Positions 34,782 to 44,829 of a DNA stretch of 64,000 bases are shown in pieces (the first letter of the stretch is position 1; each line of letters begins with the position of its first letter). Both the position numbers and the translations under genes were made by a program. Below the pieces are notes generated by a model, which was not told where the DNA came from, searched no databases, and worked only from the letters and a program-made list of their open reading frames with translations. The stretch is taken from assembly GCA_001897855.1 (NCBI GenBank), contig MKUO01000004.1, forward strand, positions 124,001 through 188,000, in the 5' to 3' direction. The DNA comes from Bacteroidetes bacterium 43-93 (lineage in GTDB: Bacteria > Bacteroidota > Bacteroidia > Chitinophagales > Chitinophagaceae).

Positions 34782-35987
34782 TTATCTGCCGGGGTTATAT
34801 TCATATGCTACCCGGTAAGAGGTTGTACTTAACTCCGGGTTTGTTTCTCCTATAGATAATAATGGAGAAGTAGGCTCACAGATAGCATACTGGTTGCCTT
34901 TGTAGGTAAAGCTTTTTGCAGGAGGATTATCAAATTTCACTGCAATAGTAAGATGTGTTGGATACAATAACGCCACCATCGGCAGGTTATATATTTCCTT
35001 TACCAGGTAAAAGAAGAAGGCTGCACGGTCATCGCAATCACTGTAATTATATAGCAGCGTTTGCTCCGGCGACATGCGTTTTTCCTTGCCAAAGTTTTCC
35101 TTATCGTCTTTGTACAAAAAAGCATTACGGGTAAACTCCATCAGGTAATCTACACCTGTTTGCTGATCCATTTTACTTACATTTTTCTTCAACTCCGGGA
35201 TCAGGGAATTATAAGTCTCATCACTCAGCGGGATGTTGAAGTACGATTCAATATCTGTAACCGGGTAGTTAGCAAATATGGTATTGATCTGTGGATTGAC
35301 TTTTACTTTAAACTGGTAGGCTTTATGCCCGAATTTGAACTGGATGTCTTTTTCGGCATAGTATGTGGGCGAAAAACTGGGAATCCGCGTTACCTTGTAC
35401 GAGAAGGATTGAACTCCTTCCTGTACCGTGATGTCTGTAGGATAAATTCCATCCTTCTCAAAATCAAAGCTTTTATTGGCATAATCGTGCATATTCAGGC
35501 ATACATAATGTTTGCCCTCCCTGGTGTAGTAGGGGATATCATAGATGCTATCCTCGCTTCTTACATAAAATATCAGTTGCCCGTCGCTTATGGCCAGGTT
35601 GGCATCGTACCCCGATTTGGCAAGGAAAAACCATTTGTATAAAGTATATCTCGGATAATTATCTTCCTTAGGGCTGATGGATTGTGCAGTTTTCCGTATC
35701 AATTGATAGTAAAACCAATCATTTAATTGATTTCGTTCCCTGAATGCCAATAAAGAATCTATGACGGGTTGGTATGCTGCGGCATTTGCCTTGTCATAAA
35801 AATGCTGAACCGCTTCTTTGGTAACAGGCTCATCAAAGTTGATTACCAGCGATTTGCCTATTGGTAATAAAGCAGTGTCGCCGTAAAAATCAATAAGCGT
35901 AAATGAATTATTTTCCCTGCTGTATAGACTCTGCGGATGAATGGTTAGTATAACCACAATGGATAATATGAAGCCCCATGCTTTCAC
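34782..35987 (-). CDS. Exported transglutaminase-like (papain-fold) protein
   Basis: The 401-residue protein has a hydrophobic N-terminal export signal. The C-terminal third carries a transglutaminase-like core: YNYSDCDDRAAFFFYLVKEI with the candidate catalytic Cys, THLTIAVKF with the His, and CEPTSP at the acidic position. The first 250 residues are a beta-rich region without a recognised family. Such proteins can be amide-bond hydrolases or cross-linkers in the envelope; the target is unknown. The start is GTG 35987, immediately preceded in frame by a stop codon. It converges on the secreted protein A gene. Confidence 0.78.
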   Translation of the reverse strand: MKAWGFILSIVVILTIHPQSLYSRENNSFTLIDFYGDTALLPIGKSLVINFDEPVTKEAVQHFYDKANAAAYQPVIDSLLAFRERNQLNDWFYYQLIRKTAQSISPKEDNYPRYTLYKWFFLAKSGYDANLAISDGQLIFYVRSEDSIYDIPYYTREGKHYVCLNMHDYANKSFDFEKDGIYPTDITVQEGVQSFSYKVTRIPSFSPTYYAEKDIQFKFGHKAYQFKVKVNPQINTIFANYPVTDIESYFNIPLSDETYNSLIPELKKNVSKMDQQTGVDYLMEFTRNAFLYKDDKENFGKEKRMSPEQTLLYNYSDCDDRAAFFFYLVKEIYNLPMVALLYPTHLTIAVKFDNPPAKSFTYKGNQYAICEPTSPLLSIGETNPELSTTSYRVAYEYNPGR

Positions 35988-36079
35988 TTATCAAAGCGTT
36001 CTATACTAAGTTACGATTACTTAACAATTATTTAATGTTAAGTTTTTGGCAATCAGCTGGCTTTAACAGGTGGGTAACA

Positions 36080-37774
36080 TCAGTTGGCCAGCCTGCTCTT
36101 TTTACGGCCGTAGAGAAAGTAAACAACCAGCCCTATTACAAGCCATATCAGGAAACGTTCCCAGTTGCTGGTGCCGCTCTCGCAAAGCAGGTAGGTGCAG
36201 CATAAAAAGCCTAGCACCGGTATCAAAGAATAGCTGCGGAGGAAAGAGAGTATCGCTGTGACGAAGAACACAATACCAAAGGCTATATACGGTATCTTTT
36301 CACGGATCCCTTCCCAGCCCTGGTCATCATTATGCCAGAAAGATGATAATGCATCCGGTGTGCTTTTAAGCCATACGGCAATGCTAATGATCAATAAAGC
36401 AGGCACTATCCATTTGCCGTTGATATAGGGTGTCTGGAATTTGCTTTTAGGTATTTCCACTACCGTCTCACCATTTGCTATTGCTTTTTTTCGCTGCTGC
36501 TGCAGTCTTATGATGCCACCACAAACCAATACAAAGGCAAACAGAGTACCTACGCTGCAAAGATCTACTACTACAGTAAGATTGAGGAACAATGCAGGTA
36601 TACCCACTACGCATCCCGTAAGGATGGTAGAGAAAGAAGGTGTTTTATATTTTGGATGTATCCTGGAAAAGATTGGCGGCAACAATCCGTCGCGGCTCAT
36701 GCTCATCCAGATGCGTGGCTGCCCTAGCTGAAAGACCAGCAGCACACTCGCAGTTGCTATAACGGCACTCACTGCAATAATGCCCGCCAGTCCATCCAGG
36801 CCATTTGCTTTAAAAACATAAGCCAGCGGATCGCCTACATCAAGATGCACATAGCTGGTCATACCGGTCAATACCAGCGCAATGGCAACGTAGATAATAG
36901 TACAGATCACCAGGGAGTTAAACATGGCTCTCGGCAAATCCTTTTGCGGATTACGGCATTCTTCAGCAGTTGTAGAGATAGCATCAAACCCTATGTAGGA
37001 AAAGAATACTGCCGCCGTGCCGCTAAGTATGCCAGACATGCCATTGGGCACAAAAGGAACCCAGTTGCCCGGCTTCACATAAAATGCACCTGCCACAATT
37101 ACCAGCAAGATCACAGCCATTTTCAGGATCACCATAGCATTGGTGGTGCGTTTGCTTTCTTTAATGCCTACATATATGATCCATGTAATAATAACAGTGA
37201 TAAGAAACGCAGGCAGGTCACATATCAGCTTTATGTTGCCAACGGATGGGGCGTTGTTCCAGGCTATTTTGGCTGCTTCGCTTAGTCCATCTTTGGCAGT
37301 CCAGTAGTCCATGGTCAGGTATTCGGGTATATGGATGCCAAAACCATCCAGCAGGGTAGTGAAGTAATCGCTCCAGGATATGGCTACCGCAATATTACCA
37401 ATAGCATATTCCATTAATAGGTCCCAGCCTATGATCCATGCAATGATCTCGCCGAATGCGACATAGCTATATGTATATGCACTGCCCGATACAGGTATCA
37501 TGCTGGCAAACTCTGCATAGCACACCGCGGCAAACCCGCAGGCTACGGATACAAAAAGAAACAGGAAGATTATACCCGGGCCGCCATCATGGCTGGCCTT
37601 GCCAATGGTACTGAATATTCCGGCCCCTACTATGGCCGCTATGCCCATAAAGGTAAGGTCACGCACGCCTAATACTTTATTCATGCCCGATGCATGGGCC
37701 GCATCTGATGCACCCTCAGCAATGTCTTTCTCTATTTGTGTAAGTGTTTTTCTGCGAAACAGCGTTTGCCACAT
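36080..37774 (-). CDS. APC-superfamily amino acid permease
   Basis: The 564-residue protein has 12 or more membrane segments of the APC fold. MNKVLGVRDLTFMGIAAIVG is the N-terminal cytoplasmic lead into helix 1, with the GAGIF motif following. FFSYIGFDAISTTAEECRNP in helix 6 and QPRIWMSMSRDGLLPPIFSR are typical of the CAT/YfnA-like group. It should import amino acids by proton symport. It is divergent from the pruA gene across a 167-base gap, so it may feed amino acids into that pathway, although its specificity is not shown. Confidence 0.9.
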   Translation of the reverse strand: MWQTLFRRKTLTQIEKDIAEGASDAAHASGMNKVLGVRDLTFMGIAAIVGAGIFSTIGKASHDGGPGIIFLFLFVSVACGFAAVCYAEFASMIPVSGSAYTYSYVAFGEIIAWIIGWDLLMEYAIGNIAVAISWSDYFTTLLDGFGIHIPEYLTMDYWTAKDGLSEAAKIAWNNAPSVGNIKLICDLPAFLITVIITWIIYVGIKESKRTTNAMVILKMAVILLVIVAGAFYVKPGNWVPFVPNGMSGILSGTAAVFFSYIGFDAISTTAEECRNPQKDLPRAMFNSLVICTIIYVAIALVLTGMTSYVHLDVGDPLAYVFKANGLDGLAGIIAVSAVIATASVLLVFQLGQPRIWMSMSRDGLLPPIFSRIHPKYKTPSFSTILTGCVVGIPALFLNLTVVVDLCSVGTLFAFVLVCGGIIRLQQQRKKAIANGETVVEIPKSKFQTPYINGKWIVPALLIISIAVWLKSTPDALSSFWHNDDQGWEGIREKIPYIAFGIVFFVTAILSFLRSYSLIPVLGFLCCTYLLCESGTSNWERFLIWLVIGLVVYFLYGRKKSRLAN

Positions 37775-37909
37775 AAGACTGCAAGGTAAAATACTAAAGC
37801 CTAATATCAGAGCAGATGCAGGAAATCATAATTATAGACTATTACTTATATATGGATAGGTGCCGTCTATCTTATACCCACAAGATTCTGCCGGATATAT
37901 ATTATTAGC

Positions 37910-37917
37910 TAACTTTG
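37910..37917 (+). promoter_or_regulatory. -7 promoter box TAACTTTG for pruA
   Basis: An exact TAnnTTTG match in the divergent gap between the permease and pruA genes, 24 bases before the pruA ATG. Confidence 0.62.
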
Positions 37918-37941
37918 CGCATCCAATTCTAAAATAATTTT

Positions 37942-39576
37942 ATGCATAACGCGTATTTTCATTACGACCAACCTAAGAATGAACCGGTATTAGGCTATGC
38001 ACCTAAAAGCGCAGAGCGAATCGCCTTACAAAAAGCATTGGCAGAAATGAAATCTGCCACCCGCGATATACCGATGTATATTAACGGTAAAGAGGTAAGG
38101 TCGGGTGATAAACACGAGATCCGTCCGCCACATGAAACCGGCCACCTGCTGGGGCATTACCACGCGGGCACTGCAGACCATGTGAAACAGGCGATCGATG
38201 CTGCATTGGCCGCAAGAGAAAACTGGGCTGCAATGCCATGGGAACATCGCGCTGGCATCTTCCTGAAAGCTGCTGAATTGCTGGCTACCAAATATCGTTT
38301 CAAAATGAATGCTGCTACTATGCTGGGTCAGAGCAAAAATGCTTACCAGGCGGAGATTGACAGCGCATGTGAATTGATCGACTTCCTTCGTTTTAATGTA
38401 CACTTCTTAAGTAAAATATATAACGAACAGCCTATCTCTACGCCGGCATTCCATAATCGCATGGAATATCGTCCGCTGGAAGGCTTTGTGCTGGCTGTTA
38501 CACCGTTCAACTTTACGGCAATTGGCGGCAACCTGCCTACTGCGCCTGCTATGTGCGGTAATGTGGTAGTATGGAAACCTGCCAATACACAGATATATAG
38601 TGCCAGTGTATTTATGGAGATCCTGGTGGAAGCCGGTTTACCTGCAGGTGTTATCAACCTGGTTTATCCTCCCGGCCCTGTTATAGGAGATGTATGTTTT
38701 GAGCACCCTGATTTTGCGGGCGTACACTTTACTGGTTCTACAGGTGTATTCCAAACCATGTGGAAGAACATTGGTACTAACATTGCCAAATACAAATCAT
38801 ATCCACGTATAGTTGGCGAAACAGGTGGTAAAGACTTCGTGATGGTGCACCCGTCTGCAGATGTAGATGCTGTAGCTGCTAACCTGGCACGTGGTGCATT
38901 CGAATACCAGGGTCAAAAATGTTCTGCTGCAAGCAGGGCATATCTGCCGAGCAACATTGCTGACGCGATCAAAACAAAACTGGTAGCCGAATTGAAGACC
39001 ATGAAGATGGGCCCTGTGGATGATTTTACCAACTTCATCAATGCGGTAATAGATGAAAAAGCATTTAACAGCATCACAAAATATATTGATGGTGTTAAGA
39101 ACAGCAATGGCCAGGCATCCATTTTATATGGTGGTAGCTACGATAAGTCTAAAGGCTGGTTCATAGAGCCAACAGTTATAGAAGCCAAGTCGACAGACTA
39201 TGTTACTTTATGTGAAGAGATCTTCGGCCCTGTGCTGACCATCTATACCTATGATGCTGACAAATGGATGGATATATTAGATACAGTAGATCATACCAGC
39301 GGCTATGCACTTACGGGTGCCATCTTTGCGCAAGACAGGGAAGCTATTGAGTACATGACCCGCAAACTGGTAAATGCTGCAGGTAACTTCTACATCAATG
39401 ATAAACCAACCGGCGCTGTGGTAGGGCAGCAGCCATTTGGTGGCGCGCGTGCCTCAGGTACCAATGATAAAGCAGGCTCTTTGCTCAACCTGTATCGCTG
39501 GCTGAGTGCCCGCACTATTAAAGAAACATATGTGCCTGTTACAAATTACAGGTATCCTTTCCACCAGGCCGATTAA
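37942..39576 (+). CDS. pruA: 1-pyrroline-5-carboxylate dehydrogenase
   Basis: The 544-residue protein is an aldehyde dehydrogenase of the PruA/ALDH4 type. GETGGKDFVMVHPSADVDAV holds the general-base Glu, GAFEYQGQKCSAASRAYLPS the catalytic Cys, and EEIFGPVLTIYTYD and AGNFYINDKPTGAVVGQQPF are also typical. It oxidises glutamate semialdehyde to glutamate with NAD+ as the second step of proline catabolism. The proline dehydrogenase is not fused and is not in the window. A strong terminator follows. Confidence 0.95.
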   Translation: MHNAYFHYDQPKNEPVLGYAPKSAERIALQKALAEMKSATRDIPMYINGKEVRSGDKHEIRPPHETGHLLGHYHAGTADHVKQAIDAALAARENWAAMPWEHRAGIFLKAAELLATKYRFKMNAATMLGQSKNAYQAEIDSACELIDFLRFNVHFLSKIYNEQPISTPAFHNRMEYRPLEGFVLAVTPFNFTAIGGNLPTAPAMCGNVVVWKPANTQIYSASVFMEILVEAGLPAGVINLVYPPGPVIGDVCFEHPDFAGVHFTGSTGVFQTMWKNIGTNIAKYKSYPRIVGETGGKDFVMVHPSADVDAVAANLARGAFEYQGQKCSAASRAYLPSNIADAIKTKLVAELKTMKMGPVDDFTNFINAVIDEKAFNSITKYIDGVKNSNGQASILYGGSYDKSKGWFIEPTVIEAKSTDYVTLCEEIFGPVLTIYTYDADKWMDILDTVDHTSGYALTGAIFAQDREAIEYMTRKLVNAAGNFYINDKPTGAVVGQQPFGGARASGTNDKAGSLLNLYRWLSARTIKETYVPVTNYRYPFHQAD

Positions 39577-39593
39577 TTGTCTGGGTAAATATT

Positions 39594-39624
39594 AAAGCCC
39601 ATAGCAATCCGCTATGGGCTTTTT
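39594..39624 (+). terminator. Intrinsic terminator after pruA
   Basis: A perfect 12-bp stem, AAAGCCCATAGC with GCTATGGGCTTT around a 5-base loop, runs into a T tract 18 bases after the pruA stop. Confidence 0.9.
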
Positions 39625-39642
39625 GTTTTTAAGGCGTTCACT

Positions 39643-39650
39643 TATCTTTG
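39643..39650 (+). promoter_or_regulatory. -7 promoter box TATCTTTG for the small lipoprotein gene
   Basis: An exact TAnnTTTG match ends six bases before ATG 39657, again suggesting a leaderless transcript. It rules out the TTG at 39648, which lies inside the box. Confidence 0.62.
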
Positions 39651-39656
39651 ATATAC

Positions 39657-39986
39657 ATGAGGAAGCTAAGCCTGTTGTTGATCCTTTTCGCCGGCCTTTG
39701 TAGTTGCGACTGCAGCAAATACACAAAGAATATAGTTGCAGATAGCAAATCGCATGAAGGCATCCCTAATGCTATGGTGTACAGCGTCGCGGCAACAGGT
39801 GGTAATCAAACGCAGGAGAAAACCACTTATACAGACTCCGTAGGTAGTTTCGAAGCGAGCTTTTCCGTAAGCGGGATTGCTAAATGCCCTACGCTAAAAC
39901 TTACCATCAGTAAACCGGATTATGATACAAGACGTATCACCGAACCGCAGCCCGGCGATACTATCTTTCTTACAAAGCTGAACTAA
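39657..39986 (+). CDS. Small lipoprotein with a carboxypeptidase-regulatory-like domain
   Basis: The 109-residue protein has a signal ending in LFAGLCSC, a probable lipobox, so it should be membrane-attached. The mature part (KNIVADSKSHEGIPNAMVYS, YTDSVGSFEASF, LKLTISKPDYDTRRI) follows the beta-sandwich pattern of CarboxypepD_reg-like domains that decorate Bacteroidota surface proteins. It stands alone, not attached to a receptor or enzyme. Its stop directly abuts that of the convergent MATE gene. Confidence 0.72.
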   Translation: MRKLSLLLILFAGLCSCDCSKYTKNIVADSKSHEGIPNAMVYSVAATGGNQTQEKTTYTDSVGSFEASFSVSGIAKCPTLKLTISKPDYDTRRITEPQPGDTIFLTKLN

Positions 39987-41396
39987 TTACACTTTCACCA
40001 GCTTCCATTTACCCCTCCTAAATAGAAGAATAGCAGCTATAGCCATCAGGCTTTCTGCAATGGATATGGCAAGGAATACACCCGTTGGGCCCATATTCAA
40101 TACCTTAGCCATCACATAAGCTATAGGTATCTGGAATGCCCAGAAGCCTAAGAGGTTAATGATCGTGGGTGTTTTCGTATCGCCGGCACCGTTAAAGGAT
40201 TGGGATACCACCATGCCATAGCCATAGAAGGCATACCCGAGGCTCACAAAGCGCAGGCAAGCCACCCCGTAGGCTACCACAGCATCTTCATGTGTAAACA
40301 GATGGATGATTGGCTCTGCGCAAGTAAAAAATATTACCGCCACCGATACCAGGAATAGCATATTGTATCTTGCTGTTTTCCATACAGATTGTTCTGCGCG
40401 GTCTGGCTGTTTTGCGCCCAGGTTTTGTCCCACTAACGTTGCAGCTGCGTTGGCCATGCCCCATGCCGGCAATATCGTGAATATGATCACACGTATACCT
40501 ATGGTATATCCTGCCAGTGCGTCACTGCCAAAGCCAGATAATATCCTCACCAGGAATATCCAGCTGGCAGAGCCTATTAAGAATTGGGCCGTAGCACCGG
40601 ACGCGATCTTAATGACATTAGTAATAACAGGTATATCTAACCTTATATGCTTGCGGTGAAATTTGATAATGCCCTTACCACCAAATAAGTGATACAGTTG
40701 ATAACATACGCCAATGCCCCTGCCGATGGTAGTAGCCAATGCAGCGCCCGTTAATCCCATAGCAGGTATCGGCCCTAATCCGTTTATCAGCGTGGGGCAT
40801 AGTATGATGTTCAGTGTATTGGCGATCCATAGCGATCGCATGGCTATAGACGCATCACCGGCACCACGAAAGATACCGTTGATCAGGAAAAGCATCACAA
40901 TAACCATATTGCTGCCCATTAGTAGCTGGGTATAATGATAGTTTTCATTAGCCACTTCGGGTGCGGCGCCCATAATTATCAACAGGTTTTTTGCATATAA
41001 GATGCCGGTTACAGATACCAGCAGGCTGAAGAACGCACCAATATATAGCGCTTGCAGGCCTGCGTGTGCAGCCCCGTCCGTATTTTTTTCACCCACGCGG
41101 CGTGCTACTATAGCCGTAGCTCCCATACTCAGGCCCATGGCTATGGAATAGAGTAGGGTAAGCATCGACTCGGTAAGTCCCACGGTTGCTACGGCATTTA
41201 CGCCCAGCTTGCCAACGAAGAACACATCCACTACGGCAAATAAAGATTCCATGGCCATCTCTAGTATCATGGGCACGGATAGCAGGAAAATGGCTTTTTT
41301 GATACTGCCGGTGGTGAAATCCTGTTCGCCGCCGGTTACTGCTTGTTTAAACAGTTGTAATAAATATATAGTACGTGATGATGCACGTGATTGCAT
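39987..41396 (-). CDS. MATE family efflux transporter
   Basis: The 469-residue protein has 12 membrane segments in two homologous halves. IKKAIFLLSVPMILEMAMES opens helix 1, ATVGLTESMLTLLYSIAMGL and VARRVGEKNTDGAAHAG follow, and the second half has AAATLVGQNLGAKQPDRAEQ. MATE proteins export cationic drugs or metabolites using a Na+ or H+ gradient. Substrate unknown. The first few residues before the TM region carry a short basic N-terminus. No regulator gene is adjacent. Confidence 0.93.
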   Translation of the reverse strand: MQSRASSRTIYLLQLFKQAVTGGEQDFTTGSIKKAIFLLSVPMILEMAMESLFAVVDVFFVGKLGVNAVATVGLTESMLTLLYSIAMGLSMGATAIVARRVGEKNTDGAAHAGLQALYIGAFFSLLVSVTGILYAKNLLIIMGAAPEVANENYHYTQLLMGSNMVIVMLFLINGIFRGAGDASIAMRSLWIANTLNIILCPTLINGLGPIPAMGLTGAALATTIGRGIGVCYQLYHLFGGKGIIKFHRKHIRLDIPVITNVIKIASGATAQFLIGSASWIFLVRILSGFGSDALAGYTIGIRVIIFTILPAWGMANAAATLVGQNLGAKQPDRAEQSVWKTARYNMLFLVSVAVIFFTCAEPIIHLFTHEDAVVAYGVACLRFVSLGYAFYGYGMVVSQSFNGAGDTKTPTIINLLGFWAFQIPIAYVMAKVLNMGPTGVFLAISIAESLMAIAAILLFRRGKWKLVKV

Positions 41397-41662
41397 AACA
41401 GTTTAATTTTCAGATTATTGATGTATGTAAATAGAATGATCTCCGGCGATGTATGCCGGAAATACTGGGCTGAGAATCATCGCCCGAACGCGTCAGGCGG
41501 AATGTTAAAACACCATAGGATGGAAGAAATGATGCGCTAAAATAAAGGAAATATTCCATGCTAAAAACTTTGTTATGTAAAAATATCTTACATAGCAAAG
41601 TAAGGATAGGAAACTGATAAGCAGCAGGTGCTGTTGCGACAATAAAAGGGTCGTTACAACCC

Positions 41663-42223
41663 CTATTTATTATACAAGCTCATCGTCTTGGCAATTCCCT
41701 GAAAGGCAAAGCTTTCTATAATATCTATGCAGCGTACTATTTTATCTTTTACAACAGGTAATTCGTCCGGCTTCCAGCGGCTCAGCACGAACTCTGCCTG
41801 TCTGCCTTTGGCAAAATTGTTACCAATACCAAATCTCAGCCGTGCATATTGGTCGGTCTGTAGTAACAATTCAATGTTTTTCAATCCGTTATGGCCTGCA
41901 GCACTACCTGCGCCACGCAGCCGAAGGGCTTCTATGGGTAATGCCAGTTCATCAACTATCACTAATATATTTTCTATCGATATTTTTTCTTTATCCATCC
42001 AATACTTCACTGCCTTGCCGCTCAGGTTCATGTAGGTAGTGGGTTTTATTACCACAAATTGCTTGCCCTTAATTTTAACATTTGCCACAAATGCGTGCCT
42101 GTCCAGCTCAAAACTGCCCCCGTGTTTTATCACAAATGCATCCGCCACTTCAAATCCTATATTATGCCTCGTCATATCATATTCTGCGCCAATGTTGCCC
42201 AAACCAACGATCAGGTATTTCAT
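41663..42223 (-). CDS. pth: Peptidyl-tRNA hydrolase
   Basis: The 186-residue length is standard. KYLIVGLGNIGAEYDMTRHN holds the conserved Asn and the catalytic His, FVVIKPTTYMNLSGKAV is the substrate cleft, and LRGAGSAAGHNGLKNIELLL with LRFGIGNNF completes the signature. It recycles tRNA from peptidyl-tRNAs released early from the ribosome. The catalytic Asp loop reads VIVDELALP, a slight variant of the more common HDDLDLP. It stands alone, 266 bases from the MATE gene with nothing recognisable in the gap. Confidence 0.95.
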   Translation of the reverse strand: MKYLIVGLGNIGAEYDMTRHNIGFEVADAFVIKHGGSFELDRHAFVANVKIKGKQFVVIKPTTYMNLSGKAVKYWMDKEKISIENILVIVDELALPIEALRLRGAGSAAGHNGLKNIELLLQTDQYARLRFGIGNNFAKGRQAEFVLSRWKPDELPVVKDKIVRCIDIIESFAFQGIAKTMSLYNK

Positions 42224-42385
42224 TTCGCGAAGATAATTGCTATTCTGATGAGGGTTTAGAGAAAAAAATTATTATTTACCCAACTAAAAAATTTAAGATT
42301 TTGTCTTTATATTAGTAGCTTATAATAGAAATGTAGGATTGAATCACTCCAATCAAACATTGTATTTTTTTTAAACGTTTGCTAA

Positions 42386-44725
42386 ATGCGAAAACTTTTA
42401 TTACTAACCTTTCTGGGTTTCTTAGGTATTAATGCGTTTGCACAAAACTATACACCGGCGTTTACCCATACATCTGGCACGCAGGTATATAACACTGCAT
42501 CCCCGGTAATACCTATATCTGTTACCATAACTCCTGTTGGCAATCCCGGTAGTACTACACCATATTGCGCAACCGGGCCTTATTTCGTAGCCTACGATGC
42601 ATCTCACACAGGTGGGTACCATTATAGCTTTTCACCCGCGGTAACGCATGTGAAATTCGAGATTGCTGACTTTCAGGCAGATGATACGTTGTATATGCGT
42701 GTTAACGGTACTTTGACACCTATTACATCCGGCATGCTGTCTGGCTATTTGCCGGGATGTACTACACCTGCTCCTACCAGCTCTTATGTAGCTATTGGTG
42801 GCAAGCTTACCAGCACACTTGGCGCGGGTAATAATGGGGTAACATTAACCTATGCGTCTGCTCCCGGTACCATTAGCTCTATAGAACTGGTGCACGACAG
42901 GTTAAATACCAGTTCCGGAGGTGTTGTATGGTCTACTTATGCCGCGTTAGATAGTTGTATGCAGCCATTCCAGGTAACTGCCGATTCACCGTTTTGTACA
43001 GGACGTAATCTGAATCTGCACGTTCCTAATTTTCCGAATACTAGTTTTAGCTGGACGACGACTGCTAGCATCCCTATGCCTGTTGCCCAAACAACAATTG
43101 CGGATCCTGTAGTCCCCAACCTGCAGCTTCCGGCCTCTAACGGTACTTATACTTGTGTAGCTACGCGTGGCGTTTGTACATATACAGCCAGTAAAGATAT
43201 TAGTGTTGACCTGACACCTAAAAAGCCTGTAGTTTCTCAGGTAGGCCCTAAATGCGCAGGAGAAGCTGATACGGTTAAAGTCAATACAAGCCCGAACGTT
43301 TCCAATATTATCTTTGATAACTTTGGTGTTGCGCATCCATGTACTATAAGTCCATTTAACTTTTACGCGATTCCTAACATACAGATATCAAATGCAGGCA
43401 TATATAAAGCTGTATCTATTTCGCTTTTAGGCTGCCCTTCTGATACCGGTTCTGCTAATATCACTTTAAATTCTTTAGCAGTTGCTAATTTCTCTTTCGA
43501 TCTGATGCTGGGTTGTAAAGAAGATAGTGTTCAGTTCCATGACCTGTCCTTAGGTAATACGCAATGGCATTGGGATTTTGGTGATTCCAAGACAGATACA
43601 TTACCTAACCCATTGCATATTTACGATCAGCAAGGTAGCTATCGTGTGAGGTTGATCGTTAATAATGCAAGATGTGTAGATAGTATGACCAAACCATTTT
43701 CGATCAATCACCCGATCGAGGCGAAGTTTGCGATCAGTGATGACAGTATTTGCCAGGGAGATACGATCTATTTTACTAATCAATCTACAGTAACACCGGG
43801 TACAGCTACACCGTTCGACTGGGATTTTAAAGATGGCTATACAAGCAATCTTTTTGAACCTAAACATGGATATACTTATTACGGTTCTTATAATGTTCGG
43901 CTGGTCGTAACAGACTACCTTGGGTGTCACGATACTGCCTATAAAATAATCGCAGTAGACTCTTTAGGTTCCGCGAGCTTCTTCTCTGATACGGTAATAT
44001 GCGCAGGCGAAACCATAAAATTTGCCGGTGACTATTCTACCATCGGTGGTACCTATGCCCTTTGGGATTTTGGCGACGGCCATACCATACAAGATCAGTT
44101 CAGCATTCAGCACGCTTTCGATAATCCGGGTATTTATGATGTTCAGTTGAATGCGCACTACAGGGTATGTAAGGATACTACTTATCATCAGAACATATAT
44201 GTAAATGCATATCCGAATGTTGACCTTGGCCCTGATACAGCAATTTGCCCCGGAGGCCAGCCAATATCAATAGGCGATCTTATCAATAGCCCGGTATCTA
44301 ATCCAAACTATCATTGGAGGTGGAATACAGAAACCAAGGATACCACCGCGAATATTATGGTTCACCACCCCGGTACCTATTCTGTAACGGTAGATAACAA
44401 TGGTTGTACTGCTGCCGATAGTATTGTGGTGAAGAAGAATTGCTACATTGATATTCCTAATGTATTTACACCTAACAACGACGGGTATAACGATTACTTC
44501 CTTCCAAGGCAGTTCCTGTCCCGCAACGTTAGCAAGTTCGATATGACTATCTATAACCGTTGGGGTCAAAAAGTATTTGAAACAAATACACTTGAAGGAC
44601 GCGGTTGGGATGGTAAATTCAACGGTACGGATCAACCTGAAGGTGTATATATATATGTGATCAAGGTTTCGTTCGGTAATGATACTAATGAAAGCTATGA
44701 TGGCAATATCACCTTGCTGCGATAA
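42386..44725 (+). CDS. Large secreted PKD-domain protein with T9SS type B (gliding-type) sorting domain
   Basis: The 779-residue protein has a signal peptide ending NAFAQ. The N-terminal 180 residues form a beta-rich domain, followed by an Ig-like stretch. Three PKD domains are visible from their cores: WHWDFGDSKTDTLPNPLHIY, FDWDFKDGYTSNLFEPKHGY and ALWDFGDGHTIQDQFSIQHA. The last 90 residues are the gliding motility-associated C-terminal domain (IPNVFTPNNDGYNDYF, YNRWGQKVFET, GWDGKFNG, PEGVYIYVIKV). That domain directs type B T9SS export. It probably acts at the cell surface as an adhesin-like protein. The terminator shows it is transcribed alone. Confidence 0.9.
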   Translation: MRKLLLLTFLGFLGINAFAQNYTPAFTHTSGTQVYNTASPVIPISVTITPVGNPGSTTPYCATGPYFVAYDASHTGGYHYSFSPAVTHVKFEIADFQADDTLYMRVNGTLTPITSGMLSGYLPGCTTPAPTSSYVAIGGKLTSTLGAGNNGVTLTYASAPGTISSIELVHDRLNTSSGGVVWSTYAALDSCMQPFQVTADSPFCTGRNLNLHVPNFPNTSFSWTTTASIPMPVAQTTIADPVVPNLQLPASNGTYTCVATRGVCTYTASKDISVDLTPKKPVVSQVGPKCAGEADTVKVNTSPNVSNIIFDNFGVAHPCTISPFNFYAIPNIQISNAGIYKAVSISLLGCPSDTGSANITLNSLAVANFSFDLMLGCKEDSVQFHDLSLGNTQWHWDFGDSKTDTLPNPLHIYDQQGSYRVRLIVNNARCVDSMTKPFSINHPIEAKFAISDDSICQGDTIYFTNQSTVTPGTATPFDWDFKDGYTSNLFEPKHGYTYYGSYNVRLVVTDYLGCHDTAYKIIAVDSLGSASFFSDTVICAGETIKFAGDYSTIGGTYALWDFGDGHTIQDQFSIQHAFDNPGIYDVQLNAHYRVCKDTTYHQNIYVNAYPNVDLGPDTAICPGGQPISIGDLINSPVSNPNYHWRWNTETKDTTANIMVHHPGTYSVTVDNNGCTAADSIVVKKNCYIDIPNVFTPNNDGYNDYFLPRQFLSRNVSKFDMTIYNRWGQKVFETNTLEGRGWDGKFNGTDQPEGVYIYVIKVSFGNDTNESYDGNITLLR

Positions 44726-44751
44726 AAGTGAAGTTTAGATGTTTTATAATT

Positions 44752-44787
44752 ATTAAGAGCTACCAAACAGGTAGCTCTTAATTTTTT
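44752..44787 (+). terminator. Intrinsic terminator after the PKD protein
   Basis: A 13-bp inverted repeat, ATTAAGAGCTACC with GGTAGCTCTTAAT around a 5-base loop, is followed by six T residues. Confidence 0.9.
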
Positions 44788-44829
44788 ATGAGTATTCGGA
44801 AATTTCAGCAATGCTGCAATAAAGTGCAA

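Noticed and set aside
41410-41598. Possible small gene in the gap between the MATE and pth genes
   Set aside because: The 62-residue translation has no export signal, domain or promoter box. The 266-base gap appears non-coding.
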